Assembly: GCA_019241525.1 (NCBI GenBank)
Contig: JAFAWY010000019.1
Coordinates: 1 to 50,183 of the forward strand
DNA length: 50,183 nt
Source: Pseudonocardiales bacterium
GTDB lineage: Bacteria > Actinomycetota > Actinomycetes > Mycobacteriales > Pseudonocardiaceae
Reading direction: 5' to 3'
The number at the start of each line of letters is the position of its first letter. Positions within the stretch are counted from its first letter, which is position 1. A program made the translations under genes and the position numbers. The notes under the pieces were generated by a model. The model was not told where the DNA came from, did not search any database, and worked only from the letters and a program-made list of their open reading frames with translations. This document shows, in pieces, positions 1 to 9,001 of this stretch.

Positions 1-454
1 CTAGGGCTCGTTCCCACCGTACTGGGCTACGACGGCCGGCTGCAGTTGTTGCACGAGGAGGATGCCCTGGCGGTCCTCAAGCGAGCCACCTGTGCACGGC
101 TACCCGGTGTTTTCAACGTTGGTGGCGACGGAGTGCTACTGCTGTCCCAAGCAATCCGGCGGGCGGGCGCGATTGCGGTGGCGGTGCCTGGACAGGCTGT
201 AGGGCACCGTCGCGCGGCTGCTGCGGGCCGTCCGGCTTGCCGATTACCTACCGGAACAGATGAAGTTTCTCAGCTTCGGTCGAGCGCTCGACACGACCAG
301 GTTGCGCACCGAGTTCGGATTCACGCCACGGTGGACGACCGTCCAGGCCTTCGATGACTACGTGCGCGCCCGGGCTTTGCGCCCCGCCATCGATCCGGAG
401 TGGGTCGCTGCGGTGCAGCGGCGCCTGCTTGGGTTCGCGGCCCAGCTGCGGTAG
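1..454 (+). pseudogene. NAD-dependent epimerase/dehydratase, frameshifted 3' part (galE2-like)
   Basis: The C-terminal half of an extended SDR sugar-nucleotide epimerase; the 5' end lies outside the window. Frame 1 reads a typical epimerase strand-turn (GVFNVGGDGVLLLSQAI) up to about position 205. The family sequence then continues in frame 2 (VARLLRAVRLADYLPEQMK, then DTTRLRTEFGFTPRW, which is the substrate-domain end of such epimerases) to a TAG at 452-454. One base gained (or two lost) near 200-210 explains the switch. The gene lies 6 bp upstream of a plsC-like gene, the same order as galE2-plsC in mycobacteria. A sequencing error cannot be excluded, but the next two genes are also broken. 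Confidence 0.75.
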
Positions 455-460
455 CTGGCG

Positions 461-1390
461 GTGACTGAAGTGCCGCAGGGACAATTGATCCCGCTATGTG
501 GCAAGGCAGGTAGCCGAGCGCAGGCACAGGGCGTAGCCGCAGTCGAACCGCAGTGGTACCAGGAATTGTCTGATCTGCTGGCGTTTACCCGCAGGCGTAT
601 GAGTGGCGACTATGCCGTCGACGAGTTCGGTTCGACCCTGATCTCGCTGCCCATGTGGTGCTGCCGCTGTTGCGCCCGTTGTACCGAACCTGGTTTCGAG
701 TCCACACAACCGGTATCGATCACCTGCCTGCCACCGGCGGTGCGCTGGTGATCGCCAACCACTCCGGGACGCTGCCCTTGGATGCCCTGATGACCGCTAT
801 GGCGGTGCACGAGGAGCATCCAGCAGGGCGGTATCTGCGGATGCTCGGTGCCGATTTGGTGTTCGGCATGCCAGTCCTCGGCTCGTTGGCGCGCAAGGCC
901 GGCCAGACCCTGGCGTGTGCGCCCGACGCGGAGCGGTTGCTGAACTCCGGCGAGCTAGTGGGGGTGTGGCCGGAGGGATTCAAGGGCCTCGGCAAGCGCT
1001 ACCGCGACCGGTACAAGTTGCAGCGGTTCGGGCGCGGCGGCTTTGTCTCCGCAGCATTGCGCACCCAGGCAGTGATTGTCCCGTGTGCCATCGTCGGTGC
1101 AGAGGAGATCTACCCGATGATCGGCGACGTCAAGCTGCTGACTCGGTTGCTCGGCATACCGTATTTCCCGGTGACCCCGCTGTTCCCGCTGTTAGGTCCG
1201 CTGGGGATGGTGCCGTTTGCCGTCCAAATGGCACATCCAGTTCGGTGAGCCGGTGCGCACCGACGCCTACGAACCCGGTGCCGCCGATGATCCGATGCTG
1301 GTCTTCGACCTCACCGACCAGGTGCGCGAGACCATCCAGCAAACCCTGCACCGCTTGCTCATCCAGCGCCAGCACCCCTTCTTCGGCTGA
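461..1390 (+). pseudogene. plsC-like 1-acyl-glycerol-phosphate acyltransferase with two frameshifts
   Basis: A lysophospholipid acyltransferase-family protein of the kind that follows galE2 in mycobacteria. The GTG start at 461 opens a frame reading SGDYAVDEFG. A one-base deletion near 631 moves the reading to another frame, which carries the acyltransferase motifs: NHSGTLPLD (the H(X4)D catalytic box), the PEGFKGLGKR box, and RFGRGGFVSAALR. Near 1214 an extra T returns reading to the first frame, which continues GEPVRTDAYE to a TGA at 1388-1390. The two opposite indels are about 580 bp apart, so both ends share one frame and only the middle, which holds the active site, is lost. Whether it is a real pseudogene or a sequencing artefact cannot be decided from this sequence. 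Confidence 0.8.
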
Positions 1391-1411
1391 TTCCTCGTTC
1401 TTTCTTCGGGC

Positions 1412-1475
1412 GTGTCGCGCCCTGGTGCACGGTGTGTCGCATTCTGGTGTGCGCGGCGTGTTAATGCGCCTGGGC
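1412..1475 (+). repeat. 22-bp tandem repeat array, copy A, after plsC
   Basis: Imperfect tandem units at 1412-1433, 1434-1457 and a decayed third from 1458, each starting GTGTC/GTGTT and containing a GTGCAC-like half near its end. The array starts 21 bp after the plsC stop codon, behind a pyrimidine-rich stretch, in the sense orientation. The same unit recurs after serB1-like (2409-2452, minus) and after tlpA-like (17412-17479). Confidence 0.75.
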
Positions 1476-1499
1476 TTGTGCAGCGGCCGGATCCCTCTC

Positions 1500-2036
1500 G
1501 TCACGGTTCAGGTGGCCTGTACCGTGTCAACTGGTGGGCGCGGGGGCTGCCCGGAGATGCTCTGGGCTGCGGTGCTGGGCTTGAAGGAGCGCGTCTGGAT
1601 AACGACGGCCTTCTTCGCACCGCGACGCGCCCTCGTCGACGCGCTATGTGATGCGGCCGCCGGGGGGCGTCCGCATCCATTACTGGTGGACCTCACCAGG
1701 ACAAGCAGGTTGTGCGTGAGGCAGGCCACCGCTCCTATGCGAAGAATAGTCCGGTCCGGGTGCGGATCTTCGAGCATCAGCAAGCCAAGCTGCACGTCAA
1801 GGTGATCATAGTTGACGGCATATGGGAACCTCGGCTCGAGCAGTTTCGAGAATCGCTCGCTGCCGCTCAACGATGAAATCAACAGCTCTGTACAGCACGC
1901 AGACCTGGTCGGCGAGCTAGAGCGGCACTTTCATGACGATCTGATAACCTCCCAGGAACTTGACCTGTGGGACTGGAGTTGCTGGGCTAAGCGAGCCCGG
2001 GAATACGTGACCGGCCTCATTCGGCAGTCGGTGTAG
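1500..2036 (+). pseudogene. phospholipase D / cardiolipin synthase-like remnant
   Basis: Remains of the C-terminal half of a PLD-superfamily (cardiolipin synthase-type) membrane enzyme spread over more than one frame. About 1560-1690 reads LKERVWITTAFFAPRRALVD, matching the segment before the second HKD box. About 1755-1815 reads VRIFEHQQAKLHVKVIIVDG, where family members have LHAKxxxVDG, so the HKD lysine box survives in altered form. 1812-2036 continues LGSSSFENRSLPLNDEIN and a C-terminal tail to a TAG at 2034-2036. The N-terminal HKD half is not found, and stops and frame changes rule out one open gene. It is therefore decayed, not just mis-sequenced. Confidence 0.7.
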
Positions 2037-2476
2037 GTGCCTTCGCACCGCGGTGGAATCTGCTTCGCCGCTGCTGTTTCGTATGGTGAGCTTTTGGGTG
2101 CCGGCTTCCAAACAACGCTCACCGCGGGCACGGGCTGGCATCATCCGGGATATTCCCACTGACTTCGTCATTTGACAGCTGCCTGAAAGCGCAGAGTCCA
2201 TCTTCGGCCTGCCTGCGCCCCCGATAGCTGCCGCGGGCGGCGGCTGAAATTGCACAGGAACTCCACGCTGCTGCCTACCCAACATAGACAGATGATCAGG
2301 GTGCTCGGCACACCAGCAACGCATTTCCTTGCGGTTCGCACCTAGCCGCGCATAGCTTCGTCGCCCGGATCCGATGTTCGTCTGTTGGGATACCACCGTG
2401 TGCAATTCAGCGGGCACGAAAACGCGACACGCGCGGCACAAGAGCACGACACACGAAGAAGGGGGATATAGCTGGG
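2037..2476. other. gene-free spacer
   Basis: The spacer lies between the PLD remnant and the 3' end of the serB1-like gene. No ORF here resembles a protein family. The only structure seen is the 22-bp tandem repeat at 2409-2452, described separately. Some of it may be decayed coding sequence, but nothing recognisable is left. Confidence 0.5.
2409..2452 (-). repeat. 22-bp tandem repeat array, copy C, after the serB1-like gene
   Basis: Two adjacent 22-bp units read on the minus strand, 2452-2431 (GTGTCGTGC...GTGCC) and 2430-2409 (GTGTCGCGT...GTGCC). The array begins 24 bp after the stop codon of the minus-strand gene at 2477-3367, so it lies in the same orientation and at the same distance as copies A and B. 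Confidence 0.75.
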
Positions 2477-3367
2477 TCAGTCGCGCGGCCGGCGGTGGTA
2501 GGCGAGGCCCGCGGCGACTGCACCGGCGGCCATCCCGATGCCCAGCATTGACGGCACTCCGATTTTGGCAGCGCGACGACCTGTCCGGAACTCCTGGATC
2601 TCCCAGCCCCGGATACGGGCAGTCTCCCGAAGATCGGGGTCGGGATTCACCGCGACGGCAGTCCCAACCATCGACAACATCGGAATGTCGTTGGCCGAGT
2701 CGGAGTAGGCCGTGCAGCGGTGCAGATCCAATCCCTCCCGGATAGCCAACGCCCGCACCGCGGCGGCCTTGGCTTCGCCGTGCAGGATGTCGCCTACCAG
2801 CCGGCCCGTGTACACCCCGTCGACCGTCTCTGCCACGGTACCCAAAGCGCCCGTGAGCCCCAGCCGGCGAGCGATGATGGTGGCCAGTTCCAATGGTGTC
2901 GCGGTAACCAGCCAGACCCGCTGGCCGGCGGCCAGGTGCATGTGCGCCAGGGCCAGCGTCCCCGACCAGATCCGGTCGGCCATCAGTTCGTCGTAGATTT
3001 CCTCACCGACATCGACGAACTGCCGGGTAGATCTGCCCGCGACGAACGACAGGGCGTGTTCGCGGTGAGTGCGGATCTCCGCTGTGCTGAGTTCCTTACC
3101 GCCTACTCGGAACTTCAACTGCTGCCAGGCGAACGTGGTGAGTGCACCAGGGGGGAAGAATTTCCTCGCCGCCAACCCTTGCGCAAAGTAAAAGATCGAT
3201 GCGCCCCGCATCATAGTGTTGTCGACGTCGAAGAAGGCGGCCGCGGTGAGATCCGCCCCGACGTCAACTGTTGCTACGCTGAGGGGAGCGGATTCGGCGG
3301 CTACCCCGGCAACGGTATCCAGGGCTGCTTTTTCACTGCGGATGTCTTGATGGCACTGTTGCGACAT
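2477..3367 (-). CDS. HAD-IB family phosphatase (SerB1-like), membrane-anchored
   Basis: A haloacid dehalogenase-superfamily hydrolase of subfamily IB, the group that includes phosphoserine phosphatase-like SerB1 of mycobacteria. Motif I is DVDNT, with the nucleophile at about residue 47. A conserved K/R-rich segment follows, and motif III is [10 protein letters not shown] (about 225-235), which supplies the Mg-binding acidic residues. The last ~25 residues ([20 protein letters not shown]) form a probable C-terminal membrane segment. At 296 aa the length is normal, though the first ~35 residues are weakly conserved and a later start is possible. It keeps the position serB1 has near plsC in mycobacteria. 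The substrate is not evident, and phosphoserine is only one possibility. Confidence 0.85.
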   Translation of the reverse strand: MSQQCHQDIRSEKAALDTVAGVAAESAPLSVATVDVGADLTAAAFFDVDNTMMRGASIFYFAQGLAARKFFPPGALTTFAWQQLKFRVGGKELSTAEIRTHREHALSFVAGRSTRQFVDVGEEIYDELMADRIWSGTLALAHMHLAAGQRVWLVTATPLELATIIARRLGLTGALGTVAETVDGVYTGRLVGDILHGEAKAAAVRALAIREGLDLHRCTAYSDSANDIPMLSMVGTAVAVNPDPDLRETARIRGWEIQEFRTGRRAAKIGVPSMLGIGMAAGAVAAGLAYHRRPRD

Positions 3368-3517
3368 GCCGACCCTGCCCTGATTATCGGAGTTGCTGGT
3401 CCTTCCTCATCAGTTCCGCTCACCGCCCGCAATCACCAGATTGCCCTGACGGCTTGTTCTGAGCAACCAAACAATAAGGATCGATTTAATATCCTTAAGG
3501 TTGACTGGGGTTAACGG

Positions 3518-4729
3518 CTACCCAGGAGGCAGCAAGCGTGGCTGCAAAATCCATGGTGGTAGTGGCGTCGCGGGTGGCTGAGATTCCTTACCTGGCAAGG
3601 GCCGCCACGGCTCCGGCTGCAACGGCTTCGACCCGGGCTGGCTGGGGTTCGATAGCACACTGCCGGGGTTGCGGGTGGACGGCAACTTCGGGGTGGTGTG
3701 CCCACCGGGCGCAGGCACCGGCACCGCATTCGCCGACGGAGGGTTCAGCAACGGATTGGGTGGTGTGACTGCGGGGGGCTGGTTCGGCTGGGACGTAACC
3801 GGCACCTCCGGAAGGGGCGCGACCGCAGACGTTCCATCTACCGGGAGCGGCTTGCATGCATCCCGAGCTGGCATCAAGCCCAAGTCGTCACGAGTCCCGG
3901 TGGTGATGGTGACGCAGTGGGATCGGTCATTCAGGGTAGATGCCCTTGTGATGATCCGGTCGAGGAGAGCCAGGCTGGTGTCCACCCGAGCACTGGTCGG
4001 AAGTGACAATGCAGCGCGCACGGCGCTTAGCCGAGTTTTCTGCTGCTCGGCCCAACCACGCAGGTCGGTCAGGCTGCCGCGCTGGCCGTTGAATGCCAGG
4101 CCGGTGAGCAGGCGCGCGCCAGCCGTGGCGTCCGAGTCGAAATCATCCAACGCCCTGAGGAACTTGCTCTGCCCTGCGGACCAGTTACCGGCGGAGTCAG
4201 CTTGATCCGCCATGATCTCGATCTCGTTGACCCGAGCGCTGGCGAATTCCAAATGCTTGAGCGCCTTGGGCTGGTCACCGAACGTCAGTCCGAGTTCGGC
4301 GGACTCGGCGGTGCGCTTGAAGCTGTACAACGCGTCACCGGGTAGCGCGTCGCGGGAGAGGAGCAGACTCATTCCCGACAGCGACATCAGCAGGCACAGC
4401 GCTGCTGCCGCAGCGACCACCAGCCGTCCGCGGGTTTGATCTGGAACCCAACGCCGACCGCTGGCGACACGCATCGGCAAGACAGGGCTGGTGCCGTCGT
4501 GAACCACGGAACTGAATTCCGTCATCACGCGCCGACGCATCCGGTCCCGTTCCTGCTCAGTGGGACCAACGTTGGCGCCTACCTGGCACAACGCCGTGGC
4601 GATGGTGAGCTCGCGCTGCAGAGTCAGATCGGAGACATCGCGCATGCCACTGTCCACGGCGCGGGCAAAAGCCTCATGCTCTTGACCATCGCTAGGTCGT
4701 CCCCCGGATGTGCGCGTCGTCCTCACCAC
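3518..4729 (-). CDS. DUF5667 membrane protein, probable regulator paired with the ECF sigma factor
   Basis: About 403 aa starting at the GTG at 4729; the frame stays open further upstream to 4894 but that part looks non-coding. The N-terminal ~100 residues are soluble. Next comes one membrane segment (RLVVAAAAALCLLMSLSGM), then the DUF5667 signature ALPGDALYSFKRTAES with its helical extension. The C-terminal ~120 residues are rich in Pro, Ser and Asn (cell-wall spacer type). DUF5667 proteins typically sit beside ECF sigma genes in actinobacteria, and this one lies 94 bp downstream of such a gene on the same strand. An anti-sigma or sensor role is inferred from this pairing and topology; no zinc-binding anti-sigma motif was seen. 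Confidence 0.75.
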   Translation of the reverse strand: MVRTTRTSGGRPSDGQEHEAFARAVDSGMRDVSDLTLQRELTIATALCQVGANVGPTEQERDRMRRRVMTEFSSVVHDGTSPVLPMRVASGRRWVPDQTRGRLVVAAAAALCLLMSLSGMSLLLSRDALPGDALYSFKRTAESAELGLTFGDQPKALKHLEFASARVNEIEIMADQADSAGNWSAGQSKFLRALDDFDSDATAGARLLTGLAFNGQRGSLTDLRGWAEQQKTRLSAVRAALSLPTSARVDTSLALLDRIITRASTLNDRSHCVTITTGTRDDLGLMPARDACKPLPVDGTSAVAPLPEVPVTSQPNQPPAVTPPNPLLNPPSANAVPVPAPGGHTTPKLPSTRNPGSVLSNPSQPGSKPLQPEPWRPLPGKESQPPATPLPPWILQPRLLPPG

Positions 4730-4823
4730 CTTCGGACCCTTCGGCCATGTCCCTGGGAGCAACGAGCGGCCTTGCCTGTAGTTACGCCCGAGCCGGCGGT
4801 GGTGGGGTGAACGAACGTGATGG

Positions 4824-5663
4824 TCATCGCAGTCCCTCTGGCAACAGCTGCGCCAGCCTGCGAACCGCCCGGTGTTGCAGCGCTTTGACCGCACCCTCGT
4901 TACGGCCCATCACCGCAGCGGTCTCCGAGACCGACAATCCCTGCATGAACCGCAGCATTATGCATTCCTGCTGGTCGCGACCCAGCTGAGCGACGCAGCG
5001 CATGAGTTCGGTGGCGGTGGCTTCTTCAACCACTTCGTGCTCGGGGCCGCGGTCATCTGCGCTCGAATCGAGGATGTCGGCGGTGGTCATCTCCAGCCGG
5101 TAGCGGCTGGACTTGACGTGGTCAAGGACCAGGTTACGCGCAATGGTGACGAACCATGCCCCTACGTCACGGCCCTGGTAGCTCACCGAGGAGATGCGTC
5201 GCAAAGCTCGCAGGAAGGTCTCGCTGGTGAGGTCCTCGGCCAGCGGGCGATCACCAACCCGGAACAGGACAAACCGGAAGACCACATCGACGTACCGGTC
5301 GTAGAGCTGCCCGAAGGCAGCTTGATCGCCTTGCTGGGCGGCTGCGACAAGCTCCCACGCCGCAGTGTCGACTTCCGCTGCGGCGGGGGGCTCGGCGGTG
5401 CTGGCGCTCCCCTCGACCTGATCCACATTCGTCGCGCTCGAATCTGGCGCGCTCTGGTCCGGGATCGGGGTGCTGGGACGGGCGAACCTCACGCGATCAG
5501 GCTCGACGTTCGGCAGCAGGCCATCGCAGGTCGGCCCTGGAGTTCTGAGGGCCATCTCGGTTGCGGCATCAGCCACTCCTCGATCGCTCGTGTGACCGTT
5601 GAGGTCATCTCCTCGGCTTCGGGCGTGCGGAAGCATACGACGGCGATCCGCTACGTGCTGCAC
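4824..5663 (-). CDS. ECF-family RNA polymerase sigma factor
   Basis: Carries sigma region 2 (AAFGQLYDRYVDVVFRFVLF, then DLTSETFLRALRRI) and region 4 (LGRDQQECIMLRFMQGLSVSETAAVMGRNEGAVKALQHRAVRRL), the two domains of extracytoplasmic-function sigma factors. A disordered ~100-residue N-terminal extension rich in Pro, Ala and Ser precedes them, as in BldN-type developmental sigma factors of actinobacteria; that resemblance is an impression only. The start is uncertain: 5663 is the longest option, and an internal ATG at 5555 (MALRTPG) is equally plausible. It lies directly upstream of the DUF5667 gene, probably in one transcript. Confidence 0.88.
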   Translation of the reverse strand: MQHVADRRRMLPHARSRGDDLNGHTSDRGVADAATEMALRTPGPTCDGLLPNVEPDRVRFARPSTPIPDQSAPDSSATNVDQVEGSASTAEPPAAAEVDTAAWELVAAAQQGDQAAFGQLYDRYVDVVFRFVLFRVGDRPLAEDLTSETFLRALRRISSVSYQGRDVGAWFVTIARNLVLDHVKSSRYRLEMTTADILDSSADDRGPEHEVVEEATATELMRCVAQLGRDQQECIMLRFMQGLSVSETAAVMGRNEGAVKALQHRAVRRLAQLLPEGLR

Positions 5664-5757
5664 CTCCTAGGCTGCGCACAGTAGGTAGCTGGTGTAGGAG
5701 GTCCGTTTGAGTCACTGCCTGCTACCCACCCGGTGCGGGGGATGGCACGCTTGCTGG

Positions 5758-5997
5758 ATGCAGCACGAGGTGACGTTGCTGGTCCGTAGGGAATGCCATG
5801 CCTGCGCAACAGCGCGAGAGGATATCTCTCGGATCTGTGCCGAACTGGATGTTCCGTGGCACACCACCGACGTGGACGCCGACCCCGAACTTCGGGCTGA
5901 GTACGGCGACCGGGTGCCCGTGATTCTCATCGACGGCCGTGAACACGGCTTCTGGGCTGTGCAGGAGCAACGCTTACGAGCAGCACTGCGCAAGTAG
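5758..5997 (+). CDS. glutaredoxin-like thioredoxin-fold protein
   Basis: A 79-residue thioredoxin-fold protein starting at the ATG at 5758 (MQHEVTLLVRREC). The CHAC active-site motif (CxxC) follows the first strand, and VPVILIDGREHGFW is the cis-proline loop with its following strand. The family is a thiol-disulfide oxidoreductase acting in the cytoplasm; the physiological reductant is unknown. The gene corresponds in position to the small glutaredoxin gene just upstream of hemA in mycobacteria (there Rv0508). An upstream in-frame start at 5707 exists but adds residues not expected in this family. Confidence 0.82.
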   Translation: MQHEVTLLVRRECHACATAREDISRICAELDVPWHTTDVDADPELRAEYGDRVPVILIDGREHGFWAVQEQRLRAALRK

Positions 5998-6043
5998 GCG
6001 GCCAGTGCAGGTGAACTGACGTGATCGAACTTCGAAACGGTCG

Positions 6044-7627
6044 ATGCGCGAACGGGCAGGCATGACGTCGACCCGGTTAGTGAGCTCGATAGCCGCTCCG
6101 GTGGCGGCTACGGTGGGTCTGCTGTCGATGGCCGCGGGGTTGGCGCTGGGCCACCTGGTGGGCGTGTTGATCTCGCCGACCGCCTCACCGTTCCTGGCCG
6201 TGGGCAGTAGCGCTATCGATCTTGCACCAGCGTGGCTCAAGGAATTCGCAGTCAGCACATTCGGCAGTTACGACAAGATCGCTCTGCTGGTCGGCATGGC
6301 CGTGGTGATCGCCGTGGTCGGAGTGACGGCGGGTCTGATTTCCCGGCGCTCTGCGGTTCCGGGCCTGATGCTGTTCGGGGTGCTCGGCCTGATCGCCAGT
6401 GTCGCCGCGGGGACGCGTCCCGCCGCAGGATCGTTTGACCTGCTTGCCCCGCTGGCTGCGCTGATCGCCAGTGCCGGCACTTTTGTCGTGCTACACCGCC
6501 TGGGCCGGCTGACTACGGCGAAAAGCGGGGATCACCCGACAGATGCCAGCCTGCCGGCGCCAGTTCCCCGCCGTGCGCTGCTTACCAGCTCGGCGGTGGT
6601 TGCGGTGGGTGCCGGGCTCGCCGCGGCCGGCGGCCAGTTGCTGGCCAGGCGGGGTGAAGTCGAAGCTTCTCGCCAAGCGGTCGGACGGATCGTGCCTACG
6701 GCGCCCGCCACGCAGATCCCTCGTGGCGCAGACTTCGCCAGTGACGGCTCGCCGACCTTTATTACGCCGAATCGGGACTTCTACCGGGTGGACGTCAATC
6801 TGACGGTGCCGCAGTTACGCGCCGAGGACTGGCGGTTGCGTATCCATGGCATGGTCGACCGGGAATTGACGCTGTCTTTCCGGGAATTGACTTCGCGGAT
6901 GCTGATCGAGCTCCCCGTGACCATGACGTGCGTGTCCAACGAGATCGGCGGGCACTACATTTCCACTGCTTACGTCACCGGGGTGCTGCTTGCCGACATC
7001 CTGGCCGAGGTCGGTGTGCAACGCGGCGCTGACCAGGCGTTAAGTACCAGCGTCGACGGATGGACGTGTGGCACGCCAGCTGCTGCCCTGAGTGATCCAG
7101 GCGGCAAGGCCATGCTGGTGATAGCGATGAACGGTGAGCCGCTGCCGGTTGAGCACGGCTTCCCGGTGCGGATGGTGGTGCCTGGCCTGTATGGCTACGT
7201 CTCTGCCACCAAGTGGATCACCGATCTGGAGCTCACCACTTTCGCTGCGCGGCAGGCTTACTGGCTGCAGCGGGGCTGGGCGCAACGAGCGCCGATCAAG
7301 ACGATGTCCCGGATCGACAGTCCCGGCGCCTTCGCACGAGTCGGTCCCGACACCCCCGTCACTGGCGTCGCGTGGGCGCCGACCCGCGGCATTTCTCAAG
7401 TCGAGGTGCGCATCGACCACGGTGCGTGGCAACCCGCGGAGTTGTCGACCGAAGTCAGCGTGGACACTTGGCGGATGTTCCGGCTGCGTGGCCGGTGGGC
7501 GCCGGGCGCTCACGTGGCCGAAGTCCGCGCTACGGACAAAAAGGGATATACCCAGACCGCGGACCTGGCTTCCCCTATCCCGGACGGCGCCACTGGATGG
7601 CACTCGGTACAGTTCACCGTCCAATGA
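6044..7627 (+). CDS. membrane-bound molybdopterin oxidoreductase (sulfite oxidase-type fold)
   Basis: A 527-residue protein. The first ~200 residues hold about five membrane segments (e.g. APVAATVGLLSMAAGLALG, IALLVGMAVVIAVVGVTAGL, ALLTSSAVVAVGAGLAAAGG). These are followed by an oxidoreductase molybdopterin-binding domain (about 245-410) with MTCVSNEIGG, where Cys296 would be the molybdenum ligand. The end is a Mo-co dimerisation, immunoglobulin-like domain (VTGVAWAPTRGISQVEVRID to the C-terminus). Family members transfer oxygen atoms or reduce sulfoxides and face the outside of the membrane; the substrate here cannot be told. The start is either 6044 or the ATG at 6062. No molybdenum cofactor genes are in the window. 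Confidence 0.85.
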   Translation: MRERAGMTSTRLVSSIAAPVAATVGLLSMAAGLALGHLVGVLISPTASPFLAVGSSAIDLAPAWLKEFAVSTFGSYDKIALLVGMAVVIAVVGVTAGLISRRSAVPGLMLFGVLGLIASVAAGTRPAAGSFDLLAPLAALIASAGTFVVLHRLGRLTTAKSGDHPTDASLPAPVPRRALLTSSAVVAVGAGLAAAGGQLLARRGEVEASRQAVGRIVPTAPATQIPRGADFASDGSPTFITPNRDFYRVDVNLTVPQLRAEDWRLRIHGMVDRELTLSFRELTSRMLIELPVTMTCVSNEIGGHYISTAYVTGVLLADILAEVGVQRGADQALSTSVDGWTCGTPAAALSDPGGKAMLVIAMNGEPLPVEHGFPVRMVVPGLYGYVSATKWITDLELTTFAARQAYWLQRGWAQRAPIKTMSRIDSPGAFARVGPDTPVTGVAWAPTRGISQVEVRIDHGAWQPAELSTEVSVDTWRMFRLRGRWAPGAHVAEVRATDKKGYTQTADLASPIPDGATGWHSVQFTVQ

Positions 7628-7764
7628 GGATGCGCCGAGTACGGCAAAAAAATGTGTCTAATTTGTAATCAGCAGTGGTGCAGTACGGCATCGTCGATTA
7701 CCGGAAGTTGGACCCGTGATGCCCGGGCAAACCGGGCTTGCTGCGATGAGGAGTTGAGATCGAG

Positions 7765-8451
7765 TTGAGGAAGATCCAGCGGCTGGTCGCGGTTGGTGCC
7801 ATGGCGGCGCTGGCCGCCGTCGTGGGCGCATGCAGCAACGCGCAGGCGCCGGCTACCGGAAATCAAGCTTCTGCACCGGCCAGCGAGCCGGCTGAGACGA
7901 GCTCCGCTGCGCCTACACCCACGGGCAGTGGCGTCACCAAGATCAGCGATATCTTTGGGCCGGCCTGCGACCAGGTACCCAAGGACGGTCCTGGCTCACC
8001 GCAAGGCATGGTCAACGACCCAGTGGCCACCGCGGCCGGCCACAACCCGCTGCTGACCACCTTTACGAAGGCCCTGACCGCCACCAACCTGGCAGACACG
8101 TTGAACAGTGCTCCAGAGCTGACCGTGTTCGCGCCGGCTGATCCGGCGTTCCAGGCGTTAGAGGCGCAGCATCCAGGCATCCTCAAGGACCTGACCACTG
8201 CTCCGGACGTGGCATCGCCGAACAGCAAGCTGGCCAAGATCGTGACCTACCACGCGGTCGGCAAGCGCTACGACGCCGCGGGAATCGTGCAGGCGGGCAC
8301 TCTGGACAGCCTGGAGGGCGCCAGGATCAAGATCGGCGGCAGCGCCACGGCGCCGACCGTGAATGGGGCGACAGTGTTGTGCGGCAACATTCCTACCAAG
8401 AACGCCACCGTGTTCATAATTGGTCAGGTGCTGTCGCTGCCGGCATCCTAA
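7765..8451 (+). CDS. fasciclin-domain lipoprotein (MPT70/MPT83-like)
   Basis: A 228-residue exported protein with a TTG start after a purine-rich stretch. The signal peptide ends in a lipobox, AAVVGAC, followed by a low-complexity Ala/Pro/Ser/Thr linker (about 25-52). One FAS1 (fasciclin) domain follows: NPLLTTFTKALTATNLADTL, ELTVFAPADPAFQAL, then KIVTYHAVGKRY, and it ends in NATVFIIGQVL. It would be lipid-anchored on the outer face of the membrane, with an adhesion or envelope role by family analogy. FAS1 lipoproteins often sit beside molybdopterin oxidoreductases in actinobacteria, as here. A decayed paralogue follows. Confidence 0.9.
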   Translation: MRKIQRLVAVGAMAALAAVVGACSNAQAPATGNQASAPASEPAETSSAAPTPTGSGVTKISDIFGPACDQVPKDGPGSPQGMVNDPVATAAGHNPLLTTFTKALTATNLADTLNSAPELTVFAPADPAFQALEAQHPGILKDLTTAPDVASPNSKLAKIVTYHAVGKRYDAAGIVQAGTLDSLEGARIKIGGSATAPTVNGATVLCGNIPTKNATVFIIGQVLSLPAS

Positions 8452-8505
8452 AGGATCGATACGAGGTCTCCATAAAGCGTCGTTACCCGGCTGGAGCTAC
8501 TACTC

Positions 8506-8543
8506 GTCAGGGGCGGTTTCCGTCAATGGAATCCGCCCCTGAC
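8506..8543 (+). terminator. strong hairpin after the fasciclin gene
   Basis: The arms GTCAGGGGCGG and CCGCCCCTGAC pair perfectly over 11 bp, and the stem extends inward with a single mismatch around a short loop. No T-run follows. Its place 55 bp past the stop codon fits a terminator or mRNA-stabilising hairpin. Confidence 0.65.
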
Positions 8544-8545
8544 GT

Positions 8546-8936
8546 ATGTTGCGAACAATCCGGATCGAGGCCTCGTTCAGAGGCATCGTTCCAATCGTCG
8601 CGCTAGGGGTAATTGCTGTTGTCCCCACCGATATCGACGCTGTCTGGACGCGCCTGGTAGCGGTGATTAATGCACCGCGCCGGATTCGGCGTCGCCGGGT
8701 GGCCGGCTGGCAAAGATCTTCAAGTGCTACGTGGTTGATCAGTGCGACGAGGCCCAGGTGCTCGCCCAACCCCGGACTGTGGCCACCCTGGAAGGCACAA
8801 AGGTCGACGTTGCCGGCACGCCGTCCGCGCCGCGGTAACCGGCGCACCGGTGCTGTGCGGCAACGTTCCCACCCGCAATGCCACTGTGTTCCTCATCGAG
8901 CAGGTGCTACGCCGCCGATCACCAAACGGCACCTAA
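8546..8936 (+). pseudogene. decayed second fasciclin-domain gene
   Basis: Pieces of a paralogue of the preceding gene in more than one frame. 8546-8620 reads like a worn signal peptide (ASFRGIVPIVALGVIAVVP) with no lipobox. 8700-8836 reads LAKIFKCYVVDQCDEAQVL, then ATLEGTKVDVAGT, and hits a stop. 8830-8936, in another frame, reads GAPVLCGNVPTRNATVFLIEQVL, nearly identical to the C-terminus of the intact copy (VLCGNIPTKNATVFIIGQVL). The central FAS1 core is missing. This indicates a tandem duplication followed by deletion and frameshift. Confidence 0.8.
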
Positions 8937-8940
8937 CTAC

Positions 8941-8967
8941 AGGGGCGGTCTCGCTGCGGACCGCCTC
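8941..8967 (+). terminator. hairpin after the fasciclin pseudogene
   Basis: The arms GGGCGGTC and GACCGCCTCT form a stem around a short loop, just after the stop of the dead fasciclin gene. It resembles the hairpin after the intact copy, suggesting the terminator was duplicated together with the gene. Confidence 0.5.
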
Positions 8968-9001
8968 TGCCGCGTACCGAGATCCCCGAAAGATCGCAAC
9001 T

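Noticed and set aside
2374-2745. ORFs overlapping the serB1-like gene on the plus strand
   Set aside because: Shadow frames of the minus-strand gene with no features of their own.
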